The notes under the pieces are model-generated. The model was not told where the DNA came from. It did no database searches and worked only from the letters and a program-made list of their open reading frames with translations. DNA of 64,000 nt from Mycobacterium sp. 1100029.7 (GTDB taxonomy: Bacteria; Actinomycetota; Actinomycetes; Mycobacteriales; Mycobacteriaceae): contig NZ_LZSC01000005.1 of NCBI RefSeq assembly GCF_001665235.1, positions 1-64,000 of the forward strand, read 5' to 3'. Positions 1 through 8,700 of this stretch are shown piece by piece. The position numbers were made by a program, and so were the translations under genes. Numbering within the stretch: the stretch's first letter is position 1; the number at the start of each line of letters is the position of its first letter.

Positions 1-250
1 TGCCGCCGCCACTGAGCTGCGCCAGCAGCTGGTCGGCTGGCGTGCGGGCGGCGGCCAGCGCCTCGGCACGGTCCGCGGTGGCCATCAACCGGTCGTGCAG
101 ATCGCGCTGCGCCTGCATGCTTACCAATGCGTCGATCGTCAAACCCAGCACCACCAGAAGAACGGTCAGCACGCCCAGCACCATCACGGCGACGCGCCGG
201 CGCAACGACGGGGTGCGAGTACCAGGCAGGGTCGGGTCGGGGTGAGTCAT
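1..250 (-). CDS. Sensor histidine kinase, N-terminal part (cut by window edge)
   Basis: Only the first 83 codons are in the window. The ATG at 248-250 overlaps the TGA of the upstream response-regulator gene (ATGA), so the pair is translationally coupled. The fragment has a basic start followed by a hydrophobic segment (about residues 20-40, rich in V, L and G) and then the beginning of an extracytoplasmic, Ala/Gln/Arg-rich helix. This is the usual architecture of a membrane sensor kinase partnered with an OmpR-type regulator. The catalytic HisKA and HATPase domains would lie outside the window, so the call rests on context and the membrane segment. Confidence 0.7.
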   Translation of the reverse strand, partial: MTHPDPTLPGTRTPSLRRRVAVMVLGVLTVLLVVLGLTIDALVSMQAQRDLHDRLMATADRAEALAAARTPADQLLAQLSGGG

Positions 251-972
251 GAGCGGGTCGGTTGCAGGCGATATCCGATGCCCCGCACCGTGTGCAGGAC
301 GCGTGGGCCATGCGCTTCCAGCTTGCGGCGCAGCCCGCTGATGTGGACGTGCACCAGGTTCGCGTCGTAGGCGTCGTAACCCCACAGGGCGGTCAGAATC
401 TGCCCGGTGCTCACGATGCGACCCCGTTGCTCGATCAGGAACCCGAGCAGCCGAAGCTCGGTGCCGGTCAAGTCCATTGGCATTCCGGCGCGGCTGGCCA
501 CGGCCGCGTCGAGGTCCAAGGTCAGGTCGCCGCATTGGACGACGGCGGGCAACCGGCCGCGCCGGCGCAGCACCGCCCCCACCCGAGAGATCAACTCGGC
601 CAGCTCGAAGGGCTTGACGACGTAGTCGTCGGCGCCACCATCAAGTCCGCGGAGCCGGTCGGGTAAACCGTCGCGTGCGGTCAGCAAGACGATGCCGGCC
701 TGTCCCCAGTCCACGATGACGTCGATCAACTCGAAGCCGTCGCGGCCGGGCATCATCACGTCTAGTACCACGAGGTCGGGCCGAAACCCTTCCAGCACGT
801 CTTCCAGGCCTCCACCGTCAGGCCTGGTCGCGGTCAGGTAGCCGGCGTCGGTCAGGGCTTCGCTGACCATCTCGCGGATCGCCTCGGAGTCCTCCACGAT
901 CAGCTCCCGTGCCGCGGTGCCCGGTTTAGCCGCGCGCCGCGGCGCACGGTCGGACTCGAAGCGATGGTTCAC
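247..972 (-). CDS. OmpR/PhoB-family response regulator
   Basis: A 241-residue two-domain regulator. The receiver domain has an acidic pocket (IVEDS), the phospho-acceptor Asp in LVVLDVMMPG, the conserved Thr in LLTARD and Lys in VVKPFE. The C-terminal winged helix ends with the family hallmark HTVRGIGYRL. The start is a GTG at 970-972 preceded by GAAGGG. A basic 20-residue extension precedes the receiver. The gene is coupled to the sensor kinase downstream. The signal it senses cannot be told from sequence. Confidence 0.93.
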   Translation of the reverse strand: MNHRFESDRAPRRAAKPGTAARELIVEDSEAIREMVSEALTDAGYLTATRPDGGGLEDVLEGFRPDLVVLDVMMPGRDGFELIDVIVDWGQAGIVLLTARDGLPDRLRGLDGGADDYVVKPFELAELISRVGAVLRRRGRLPAVVQCGDLTLDLDAAVASRAGMPMDLTGTELRLLGFLIEQRGRIVSTGQILTALWGYDAYDANLVHVHISGLRRKLEAHGPRVLHTVRGIGYRLQPTRS

Positions 973-1103
973 CCCTTCATTCTCAACAGCTTTCTGAAAC
1001 CAACATGAAGAAATCGCGACTGAGGCCGATGTCTTCAGGTTGGAACCAGATTCGCTTCCTAACGTCGGCCGCGTTGAGACAGTTCACCCAGTTGGAGGAT
1101 GGC

Positions 1104-1532
1104 ATGGCCGACGAACAACCCCTACACAACAGACCCGGCACCGCGACCGGCGAGCTCCCACGTCCACCGCTTGCGGTGTCCGCGGAACCGGTGACGGCAC
1201 CGGCCAGGCCGTCGCTCGTGCAGCGGCACCCCGTCGGCGTGGCGATCGGTGCCGGCGGGGCCGGACTGCTCATCGGCGGCATTTTGTCCGCGCTGCTTCT
1301 TCCGACACCGTGGGGCGGGCCGTTCCCGCCTGGCCCGTTCCCCATGCCGCCACCGCCGTGCGCCGCGGGGGGATGGGGCGCCCCGCCTCCGCCACCTCCG
1401 GGATGGGCGGGGCCAGCCGGCCCGTGGGGCGCGCCACCCCCGCCGCCGCGACCGGAGTTCAGCCCGCCGCCTCCCGGACAGTTGCCGGCACCACAGCCGG
1501 GTCCGGGCGGGTCATCGACTCCGCAACACTGA
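1104..1532 (+). CDS. Single-pass membrane protein with proline/glycine-rich tail
   Basis: 142 residues starting at an ATG with GGAGG about 8 bases upstream. A hydrophilic N-terminus (about 45 residues) precedes one membrane helix rich in A, G, I and L (GVAIGAGGAGLLIGGIL). The rest is a Pro/Gly/Trp-rich tail with several poly-Pro runs, predicted to lie outside the cell or be disordered. No catalytic motif is visible. It sits immediately upstream of another Pro-rich exported protein on the same strand. An earlier in-frame ATG at 1005 exists but lacks a good ribosome site. Confidence 0.72.
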   Translation: MADEQPLHNRPGTATGELPRPPLAVSAEPVTAPARPSLVQRHPVGVAIGAGGAGLLIGGILSALLLPTPWGGPFPPGPFPMPPPPCAAGGWGAPPPPPPGWAGPAGPWGAPPPPPRPEFSPPPPGQLPAPQPGPGGSSTPQH

Positions 1533-1563
1533 TTTGCCGACCTACCCAAGAAATGAGCGAATT

Positions 1564-1815
1564 GTGAAGATCAACAAGGTGATTGCGAGTTCGTTACTCG
1601 CCGGCGCGCTGGGGATAGCGGCGACGGGCTTTGGTGTCGCGTTGGCGAATGCGGATCCGCCGCCGCCTCCACCGGTGCCCGGTCAGCCAGGACCGCCCCC
1701 GCCGGGTGGGCCGTTCGGCCCCGGCGGCCCGGGCGGGCCATTCGGTGGACCGCCGCCGCCACCCGGGCCGGTCGGACCCCCGCCTCCGGGGGTGCCGCAC
1801 CCACCCGGATTCTGA
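1564..1815 (+). CDS. Small exported Pro/Gly-rich protein
   Basis: 83 residues from a GTG start. The N-terminus (VKINKVIASSLLAG then an Ala/Gly-rich hydrophobic stretch) is a Sec signal peptide with likely cleavage after ALANA. The mature part is almost entirely Pro, Gly and Phe (PPPP and GPFGPGG repeats). Such low-complexity exported peptides are common in mycobacteria and have no assigned activity. It lies 31 bp after the preceding Pro-rich gene and ends just before a strong hairpin, so the two are probably one transcript. Confidence 0.7.
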   Translation: MKINKVIASSLLAGALGIAATGFGVALANADPPPPPPVPGQPGPPPPGGPFGPGGPGGPFGGPPPPPGPVGPPPPGVPHPPGF

Positions 1816-1827
1816 TTGCGCAGCGCC

Positions 1828-1863
1828 GGTGGCCGTCTCGGTCAAAAGATCGAGGCGGCCACC
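1828..1863. terminator. Bidirectional hairpin terminator
   Basis: A 13-bp inverted repeat (arms 1828-1840 and 1851-1863, one T-G wobble) with a 10-base loop lies in the 56-bp gap between convergent genes. It starts 12 bp after the plus-strand stop and ends 8 bp before the minus-strand stop. There is no U-tract, as is usual in mycobacteria. Confidence 0.72.
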
Positions 1864-1871
1864 GCTTTGTG

Positions 1872-2315
1872 TCAATGTCTCTGATTGGCAAAGTAATCGA
1901 GGCACACCGTGGTGCCGCCGGGGCGGGTGTCGATGCTGCAGTTATCCGCGAGGGCGTGCATCAAAATGATGCCGCGAGAGGCGCGGGGATCGTGCGAGCT
2001 GCGCAGCGGGCGTCGGTGCCAGGTCCCGCGGTCGCTGACACAGACGCTGATCGTTTCTGCGGCGGGGTCATATCCGGCCTGCAGTCGCATGGTGCCGGCC
2101 GCGTCGGCAGTGCGGTAAGCGTGTTCGACGCAGTTGGCCAAGGCCTCGTTGACGCCGAGAACAATGTCTTCGCTGATCTCCGCCGACGCCTGCGGCAATC
2201 TGCGCAGCCAGCTCCTCAAGGTTCGGCGCAACTCGCCCGCGGTGGGAGCGTCGGCCACGCCGGTGCAACTCAGCGGGGCCGGTACGGAGGAGATCGCCGT
2301 AGTATCTACGCTCAT
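1872..2315 (-). CDS. RsbW-like anti-sigma factor / GHKL serine kinase
   Basis: 147 residues forming one HATPase_c domain: N-box NEALANCVEHAY, a G1-like SDRGTW, and a C-terminal RGIILMHALAD...GTTVCL. Stand-alone domains of this type bind and inhibit stress sigma factors or phosphorylate anti-anti-sigma factors. Start choice: the upstream ATG at 2325-2327 lies inside the proposed -10 element, so the ATG at 2313-2315 is preferred and the transcript would be nearly leaderless. A single-domain receiver gene lies upstream on the same strand. Which sigma factor it binds is unknown; SigF is suggested by the promoter. Confidence 0.82.
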   Translation of the reverse strand: MSVDTTAISSVPAPLSCTGVADAPTAGELRRTLRSWLRRLPQASAEISEDIVLGVNEALANCVEHAYRTADAAGTMRLQAGYDPAAETISVCVSDRGTWHRRPLRSSHDPRASRGIILMHALADNCSIDTRPGGTTVCLDYFANQRH

Positions 2316-2325
2316 AGGTTCTCGC

Positions 2326-2351
2326 ATACCCCGTCGACCCTGGGAAAAACC
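2326..2351 (-). promoter_or_regulatory. SigF-type promoter for the anti-sigma gene
   Basis: On the minus strand GGTTT (2347-2351) is followed after 15 bases by GGGTAT (2326-2331). This matches the known mycobacterial SigF consensus GTTT-N15-17-GGGTAT. Transcription would start around 2319, a few bases before the preferred ATG at 2315. Confidence 0.6.
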
Positions 2352-2413
2352 AGGTCTGAATATCGCTTGGGCCACAGAACCGTGACGAGTCGAAACCCGT
2401 TGTGGCCGTGGAG

Positions 2414-2854
2414 TTAGCGACGGGGCGGGAGCCGCACGATCTGGACGAAGAAGTTGTCGATTTGACGGATGGCGGCCATGTATCGATCGAGGTCGACGGG
2501 TTTGGTCACGAAGGCGTTGGCATGCAGGTTGTAGCTGCGCAGAACATCCTCCTGTAGCGAGGACGTGGTAAGCACCACGACCGGAATGTCCTGCAGGTCG
2601 GGATCGGACTTGATCGTCTGCAGGACTTGGCGGCCATCGAACTTCGGCAGATTGAGGTCCAGCAGGATGAGGTCGGGTCGTGGCGCGTCGGCGAAGTCGC
2701 CACGGCGGTAGAGGAAGTCCAAACCCTCGGCGCCGTCACGGGCCACGTGCAGCGTGTTGGCAATCTTGTGGTGTTCGAAGGCTTCTCGCGTGATGAGTTC
2801 GTCGCCTGGATCGTCTTCGACGAGCAAAACGTCTATCGGATAGGGGGAGGTCAT
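2414..2854 (-). CDS. Single-domain response regulator (CheY/Rcp1-like)
   Basis: 146 residues consisting only of a receiver domain: acidic pair LVEDD, phospho-acceptor Asp in LILLDLNLPKFDG, Thr/Ser in VVLTTSS, Lys in FVTKPVD. There is no output domain. The DLNLPKFDGR pattern is typical of Rcp1-like receivers that work with phytochrome-type or hybrid kinases. It probably works in a phosphorelay with a partner elsewhere, or with the anti-sigma protein encoded just downstream. Confidence 0.88.
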   Translation of the reverse strand: MTSPYPIDVLLVEDDPGDELITREAFEHHKIANTLHVARDGAEGLDFLYRRGDFADAPRPDLILLDLNLPKFDGRQVLQTIKSDPDLQDIPVVVLTTSSLQEDVLRSYNLHANAFVTKPVDLDRYMAAIRQIDNFFVQIVRLPPRR

Positions 2855-2912
2855 CGGTGATGTCCACCTTTCGAGGGGTAGCTACTCTTGTCGAGTAATC
2901 TTGAAAAGTGGT

Positions 2913-2937
2913 GTACCCCTTGGCAACTGGCACCAAC
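2913..2937 (-). promoter_or_regulatory. SigF-like promoter for the receiver gene
   Basis: On the minus strand GTTG (2934-2937) is followed after 15 bases by GGGTAC (2913-2918). This differs from the SigF consensus by one base in each box and lies about 60 bp upstream of the receiver ATG. It is weaker than the neighbouring site but has identical spacing. Confidence 0.42.
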
Positions 2938-2966
2938 CCAATTGTGACGCTCAGCGGATGCTTCGG

Positions 2967-3425
2967 CTATCCGTCGGTGTCCATCGGCAGGCCTGCACCG
3001 TGACTGAGATTACGATTAGCCAGACTGGTGGCGAAGGTCTTGCCGCCCTGAATCGTGCCCACGATGGAAACGGTGTCGTTGACAGTGAAATGCGAAGTGC
3101 CGGTGACGGGTTGGCTGCCACTATGAGCGATCATGGTGGTATCGGGTGTGATCACGTAGGTCTGGGTATAGCCGCTGGCGCTGCGGGCGGTGACCGAGTT
3201 CGGTGTGACCGCAATCAAAACGCCCTCCTGGCTCACCGGCTGCGGAGCCGAGGCAGGCGGAGTGGCGGCGGTCACATGGTCTGACGTCGTCGGCCGTTCG
3301 GCGTCGGTCCCGGACAGTGTCAAGGCCGCGAAGCTGGCAGCGCACAGCACGGACAGGGGAGCGGCGGCCCAGACGCGTGACTGGTGGCGCTGCCGTGAAG
3401 CCGTCATCCGATGCCTGGCCGTCAC
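2967..3425 (-). CDS. Exported protein with small beta-rich domain
   Basis: 152 residues. A basic N-terminus and hydrophobic stretch (AAPLSVLCAASFAALTLSG) form a signal peptide. A Thr/Pro/Ser linker follows, then a domain with the pattern GVLIAVTPNSVTARSA...YVITPDTTM...VNDTVSIVGT. This resembles the short OB-like DUF5666 family of secreted proteins. The GTG at 3423-3425 is preferred because AGAAGGG sits 6 bases upstream; an ATG at 3407 is an alternative. Function unknown. Confidence 0.68.
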   Translation of the reverse strand: MTARHRMTASRQRHQSRVWAAAPLSVLCAASFAALTLSGTDAERPTTSDHVTAATPPASAPQPVSQEGVLIAVTPNSVTARSASGYTQTYVITPDTTMIAHSGSQPVTGTSHFTVNDTVSIVGTIQGGKTFATSLANRNLSHGAGLPMDTDG

Positions 3426-3563
3426 GATCAACCCTTCTTGTCACGGCCGACGCCGAGGTTTGTCTGCGCATGCCGTGCCGGATTCGTTGACCGTCTGGGT
3501 TCCCGACGCTTCGCGCGGGTAAACCCACTGCGTCGGATGCCACTGTCCGAGAAGGCCGACGGG

Positions 3564-3878
3564 TCAGTTGGCGTTGAGTGAGGGACAGTCTTGGTAGCGA
3601 GCCGCATCGATGAATGCGTCGGCACGTTCGGCGGCCTCGTCGTCCCCGACCCCGGTCAGGTCTGAATTGTTTGCCGTTTGGGCGGTGCTGACGATCTGGC
3701 GGCGTGTCCAGCCCTGCGCCAGGGCGGCGCAAATCATCTTTTCGGTCTGGTTGCGGTGATTGGGCCAGTCAGGGGCGAAGGTGATCTGGTCGGCGCGGGC
3801 GGTGGCGACGGTGCCCGGCCCTGCCGCCATGCCAAACAGCGGAATGATCAGCGTCATCGCTGAGAGTGACTTCTTCAT
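3564..3878 (-). CDS. Small secreted DUF732 protein
   Basis: 104 residues. A Sec signal peptide (MKKSLSAMTLIIPLFGMAAG, cleavage near ARA-D) precedes a DUF732-like helical domain. The domain has two Cys (MICAALAQGW, YQDCP) that probably form the disulfide seen in this mycobacterial family. DUF732 proteins are small, exported and of unknown role. Three are present in this window, two in the chromosome and one in the element. Confidence 0.75.
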   Translation of the reverse strand: MKKSLSAMTLIIPLFGMAAGPGTVATARADQITFAPDWPNHRNQTEKMICAALAQGWTRRQIVSTAQTANNSDLTGVGDDEAAERADAFIDAARYQDCPSLNAN

Positions 3879-3980
3879 GGGCGCGGACGGTACCCGTGTT
3901 AACCGCAAATTCGCTGTGCTGTAACTGTGCGGATGTTCGTCTGGAGGGGTTTGAGTCGGCCGGTGGGCGCCGCGTGGGCG

Positions 3981-4433
3981 TCACTTGTCGTCTAGTTCGG
4001 CCTCTTTGCGCTTGAGTTCGGCGAGCTTGCGGTCGGTCTCCGCCGACTCGCGGTGAAAGACCACGGAGTCGCGGATGATCTGGGTGTCGCTGCGGCCTTG
4101 CTGGATGGTCAGGTCTTCGACCCGGGCGACCCGCTCATGCAGCCGTGCCGACGTCTCGAAACTGTCCGCCGCCGAGCGTGCGGCCTGTGCGGCACTTTTA
4201 CGGGCTTGCTCTGCCCGGCGTTCGGCGCGCTCGACGTCTTCCGGAGTAGCGGGCGGTTCCTTCGGGGTTCCGTCGTCTTGCTGGCGGAGATCGGCTGCCC
4301 GTCGTGCGGCTTCGACCGCTGGTGCGTTGGGGTCGCGCGTTCGGTGGTCATGGTCTGCTTCCTCGTTGCTGTCTAGGGTCCATGGTGCTCTTGTCGCGCG
4401 GGATGCGCCGCTTCGTGGCTGGTTGCATATCAA
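3981..4433 (-). CDS. Hydrophilic coiled-coil protein, start uncertain
   Basis: The reliable part is about 115 residues, almost all charged or Ala/Gln. It has a long heptad-like helix (ERAERRAEQARKSAAQAARS, later RKLAELKRKEAELDD) and no membrane segment. The start is doubtful. The only in-frame candidate is a TTG at 4433, while the best ribosome site (GAGGAAG) precedes an ATG at about 4349 that is in another frame. A small indel near the 5' end may have shifted the frame. Function unknown. Confidence 0.5.
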   Translation of the reverse strand: MICNQPRSGASRATRAPWTLDSNEEADHDHRTRDPNAPAVEAARRAADLRQQDDGTPKEPPATPEDVERAERRAEQARKSAAQAARSAADSFETSARLHERVARVEDLTIQQGRSDTQIIRDSVVFHRESAETDRKLAELKRKEAELDDK

Positions 4434-4579
4434 ATTGATTGCTGTGCAACGACTTCGGCAAGTCCGATGGTGTTGGCCCCGATCCGGGCGGTCCGCCTGC
4501 CGGCTGCTGAGCGCGACCGGCCCGAGCGTCGCGGGGACCCGGACTTGTCACAGGGTCATAACGCTCGCAGACTAGTTGA

Positions 4580-5356
4580 ATGCGCGACCGCGAGACCATC
4601 GAGTCAGAGTTGCGGCGGATCGCCGAGCAAGGCGGGCAACCGTCGTCGCGAAGGGCCGACGAGTTGCTCGATGAACTCCTGGCACACAGCACCGGAGCGT
4701 CGCGCGCCGTACCCGTAGCGGCCGAAGAACTCGTGTTCGTTCCCGATGTGTGGCTGCGCGAGAAGACCAAAGTGCGTAAGAACCCCCGCAGGGGACACAA
4801 GGTGCGCCGCTTCGGCCTCGTCGCGGCATTGCCGCTTTCTCTGATAGCCGCGGTCGCAGCGGTGGTGGTGTGGTTCGGATCGCACCACCAGACTTCCGCG
4901 ACCCGGCCGGCCGAAGCGCAGCCGTCGCAGAACCCGCCGTCGGCGGCGCCGCTCAAACCGGCGGTGCCCAAGACGCCCCCGGCGCGCGTCGACGTGACCG
5001 ACAGCGCATTCGTCGCCGCCCTCAAACACGAAGGGGTGCCGGTGCCCAGCCAGGAATACGCGGTCAGCCAGGGGCATGCCGTCTGTGACTTTCTGGCCCA
5101 CCAGCGCAATTTCGCCGATGCGGTCGGATTCGTGCAGCGCTCGTCGATATGGGACGCCGACCAGAGTGCGGACGTCACCGCGGGCGCCATCATTTCCTAC
5201 TGCCCGCAGTCGCAACCGTCCCTGGCCGATCAGGTGCAGCCGGACTACCAGAAGACGCTGTCGGATCTGCAGGCCATCGAAGGAAAACTGCAGGGCATCC
5301 AGGACGATCTGCACGGCATCCAAGGCGGCCTGAACGGCCTGCCGGGCCACCCCTAG
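4580..5356 (+). CDS. Membrane-anchored DUF732 protein with repeated C-terminus
   Basis: 258 residues. The cytoplasmic N-terminus (about 75 residues, basic before the membrane) is followed by one helix (LVAALPLSLIAAVAAVVVW), a Pro/Ala-rich linker, and a DUF732-like domain with paired Cys (HAVCDFLAH, ISYCPQ). The tail repeats L-Q-G-I-x-D-D-L/G-L units, probably a short amphipathic helix. It is the last chromosomal gene before the element and ends 41 bp from attL. Function unknown. Confidence 0.75.
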   Translation: MRDRETIESELRRIAEQGGQPSSRRADELLDELLAHSTGASRAVPVAAEELVFVPDVWLREKTKVRKNPRRGHKVRRFGLVAALPLSLIAAVAAVVVWFGSHHQTSATRPAEAQPSQNPPSAAPLKPAVPKTPPARVDVTDSAFVAALKHEGVPVPSQEYAVSQGHAVCDFLAHQRNFADAVGFVQRSSIWDADQSADVTAGAIISYCPQSQPSLADQVQPDYQKTLSDLQAIEGKLQGIQDDLHGIQGGLNGLPGHP

Positions 5357-5397
5357 CCGCGCACGATCGCCGAGTCGGCACGTAGGCGATAGGCGGA

Positions 5398-5421
5398 GAG
5401 CCCCCTGTCAGGATTGAACTG
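5398..5421 (+). repeat. attL core (24-bp copy of tRNA-Thr 3' end)
   Basis: Identical over 24 bases to 38091-38114. It begins gagcccc and ends gaactg. Only the acceptor 3' strand and part of the T-arm are present, so this is a tRNA remnant left by integration. The flanking bases differ on both sides, which fixes the repeat length. Confidence 0.88.
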
Positions 5422-5777
5422 TACTAACGCCTCAGCGACGGAGGGCGAAAACCCGTCCTAGCAGGAGAAATTCATCACTGAAGATCACCTCAGATGTCTG
5501 TAACTGGGGGCAGGTTGTGGGCAATTTGTGGGCACGCTAGTCGACTTAACTACGGCTTCTCCAGACGGTTAACGCCCGCCGAGTGTCAGTCACCTGCGAC
5601 CACTTGACCCCAGCCTTATCGGATGAATCGCCACTTAAGCTGCCCTGCTCGATTGAAGCGAGAGTGAAGGCGGACGGCGCGCCTCGGCCGGGGAGCTGCT
5701 CGGTGAGCCGCAGTGGAAGTAGCCAATGGGGGCTAGACCCAGGGCTCATGCTCGCCAACGTCGCTGACGCGATTTGC
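5422..5777. other. Left end of element: no gene seen
   Basis: The first 39 bases after the core would extend the integrase reading frame in the excised circle (see findings). The stretch also contains the left pair of TGTGGGCA repeats. The remaining sequence up to the stop of the NACHT gene has no convincing gene. Confidence 0.6.
5516..5534 (+). promoter_or_regulatory. Candidate left integrase arm-type sites
   Basis: TGTGGGCA occurs at 5516-5523 and 5527-5534, one helical turn apart (11 bp). The same pair with the same spacing lies near the right end at 38001-38019. Paired short direct repeats flanking the core are typical arm-type binding sites of tyrosine integrases. Confidence 0.55.
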
Positions 5778-8700
5778 TCATCGATAGACGGCCTCGGTGT
5801 CCACCTTGAGCCACCGCCCGGCTCGGGCAACGCTGAGAAGCGAAGGCACCTTCGTCTGTTCGCCGGGACCGGACGCCTCTCCGCGCTCCTCTACTGCCGC
5901 TACAGGCACCCGAAGCTTATTGAGCAGGGCCAGTTCCGCGTCAGAGGTGTCGCCCCTGACTGGACGCGTCTGCAGCCATCCGAAGCGCGCGATCCGCTCC
6001 GCCGCGCTTAGCACCGTCCGCCGCCGTGAGTCCGGGAGCTGCCTGAGAACCTCCGTGAGCTCGGGCAGCAGCTCTGATACGGCCGGGCCCGACGCGACGC
6101 ACCACAGCGCTAACGCCCACTCCGCTCGGCCGAGGTCATCGTCGACCGTCTTGAGCTGCTCGCGCCACCAGTCGGCGTTGCCGCTGCCTGCGCGTGTCTG
6201 AGCAAGAAGTTCGGACGGGTGACCTGTGGTCCCGAATGCCGTTACCTCGGCGCGCTTGCTGTACGCGAGGCCGAACGGTGAGGCGGCGCCGATGACGGCG
6301 ATCTCTGAGGCGATCCAGCAACGCCCGATGTGCTCGTGGATGGCTGTGGCGGTGTTCGCCCACGGAAAGGTGTTGCCCTTGTAACCGGACTTGAACGCGC
6401 GCGTCTTGCCGACCACCGCCCACGGCGAACGGGCCTTCCTGAGCTTGTTGATCGCCTCAAATCGACGACGCTTCGCCCGGTCGTCGCCCGAGATGAACCC
6501 GGTCGTGGAGCTGGTTAAGAACTCCCCGGGCGCCAGAGCCGCAGCCACTTGCCCCGGCACGGAGCAGGTTGAGGTGACGCATGGGCACTCGCCGTTCAGC
6601 ACCGCGGTGAGCAGCGCCGCCTCGAACGAGCTGCCGGGCTCGGGGGCAAGGCCCGTACTGAGGAAGAGTTCAGCGGCGCCGTTGGTCAGGTCCATGTTCT
6701 CGAAGTCCGACGTGATCCCGGCGCCGGCTTCGCAGCAGGCTCCGAGCGCGAGCCACGCGTTCTGCTGGTCCGTGCCGATCGCTCCGGTGAGCTGCTCGTA
6801 CCACCACGTCGTGAACTCGCTGCGCTGGTTGAGCAGCTCTCGGAGCACCCGCACACGCTGCGGGTTGGCGCGATCACCCGGCTTCTTGGTGATCAGCGTC
6901 GTCAAGCGCGACCAGGTCGGATCGGCACCGCCGCCCGTGGGGTTAGGCAGCTGAGGCAGGGCCATGACGTCGCGGCGGTCGAAGGCGGACAACAGGATCG
7001 GGATCCCCACGTCCGAGCAGAGTGCCGTCAGTACCTTGCGGGCTTCGTGAGGTCGGCGTTGGAACACGCCGTCGGTGAGGAGCGCCCACGCGGCGAGGTA
7101 GGACGCGGAGGCCGATGTGTGTGTCAGCTCTTGTTCGATCCCGGCGGTCAGGACGTAGACGTCGCTACCTTTCGCGTTGCCGCCGTAGAACCTGGCGGTG
7201 TTGAGCCAGTACGGGCGGCGCAAGAGCTCCTGAAGCACGGTTGTGCTGTCGAAGTGGGGGTTGTCCTCGCCGGCGTTGCGGTACAGGAATCGGGCGGCGA
7301 AGTACTCACGGAGCGAGAGAACCTCGAACTCGTAGGTGCCGTCCACCTGGCTGGTCAGCGCCCACAGGCGGTCGCTGATGCCCTCGAAGAGCTCGTTCAC
7401 GATCGACTCTTGGTTGCCGTAGGTGCGCTGGAAGTGGCGCATCGCCGCCTTCAAGTCGTCGATGCTCATGCGGCCGTTGATCTGCGATTCCTCGGTGTGC
7501 GCGTGCAGGTACCAGCCGAGGAACGGGATGATCTCGAGGAGCTCCTCCTTGTGGTCGCGAACGGCCTTGGGGTGCTTGTTCGCCTCCCGGGCAAGGAGAA
7601 GGTCGACGTACGTGTCGTAGAGGTCGGTCCGCTGGGTGGGTGTGGCTGCGCCCTGCCGGTGAAGGAGGTCCAGCAGGATCGTCAGCTGCATGGGGTTGCC
7701 GGCGAGCTCGTGGATGTACGGCTCGCGGCTCTTCTCGTTGAAGCTCCTCCGCAGCGCGCGCCCATCCTTGCTCCTGATCCCCCGGACGGCGCACCACTTG
7801 CGCAAGTAGTCGGCCCGCTGCTCGCCCGTGAGTTGGTTGAGCGTGATGATCTCGAACTTGTCCGGCGCTGGCTCCGGGAGCTCCCCCGCGCTGGGGCGCG
7901 TGGTGACGACCACCTTAAGCGGCTCGCCGTAGGCCTTCCCCCGACCGGCAAATGCGTTGATCTCATTGACGATCCGACGCCGGATGCTGGCGCTTCCGAC
8001 CTCATCGAGTCCGTCGAGCACAACGAGACTGGGAACCCGCTCGAAGATGCCCTGTACGGTGCCGGCAGTGGCGGTGATGCCACCGCTTTCGTGCGTCATC
8101 AGGTCGGCGAGGAAGCACTCAACGGTTGCCTTCTCGCCGTTGCGCGCCTTCTCCTTCCGCGACTTGCGGTGGTCGGAGTGGTCCCACGCGTCGTTTCCGG
8201 CGAGCCACAGCGCATAGTCACTCAAGTCCAACCGGATCGGGAACCGCGGCTTCTCCAGCTCAGGTAGCATTTGAGGCCGCTCCGACTCGGGCATGAACGC
8301 GCTGCGGTGCACCTGGCAGATGTACTGGCTGAGGGTGGATTTGCCCTGCCCGGGAGCGCCTCGCACCAGGGTGAAGGGTGCCGGCGTATGCAGCAGGTGA
8401 TGGGCAGCGCCACCAAGGTCATTCGAGGAGCGCGATCGCAGTCGGGTTCTCTCCGGCGAGTGCACCAGTTCGGCGGTGACGTCGACGAAGAGGTCCACCA
8501 TTCTCTTACGGTCCACGTCGGCTTGGCTGAACTTGACCCGCTGGTCGTCGTCCCACTGCGACGCGGCGACCTGTCGGATCAGCTTACGTTCTGCCTGGTT
8601 CTTGGCGGTCCCAACCTGCTCGGCGACCAGGAACCGGATGAGATCCCATCCGGCGAGCATGTCGGCGTAGGCCCACGTGATCGAATCCTCGGAATTGTCG

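Noticed and set aside
7047..8267. Long plus-strand open frame (406 codons) across the NACHT gene
   Set aside because: It is antisense to a protein with clear nuclease and NACHT motifs, has low-complexity composition, and comes from high GC in the third codon position.
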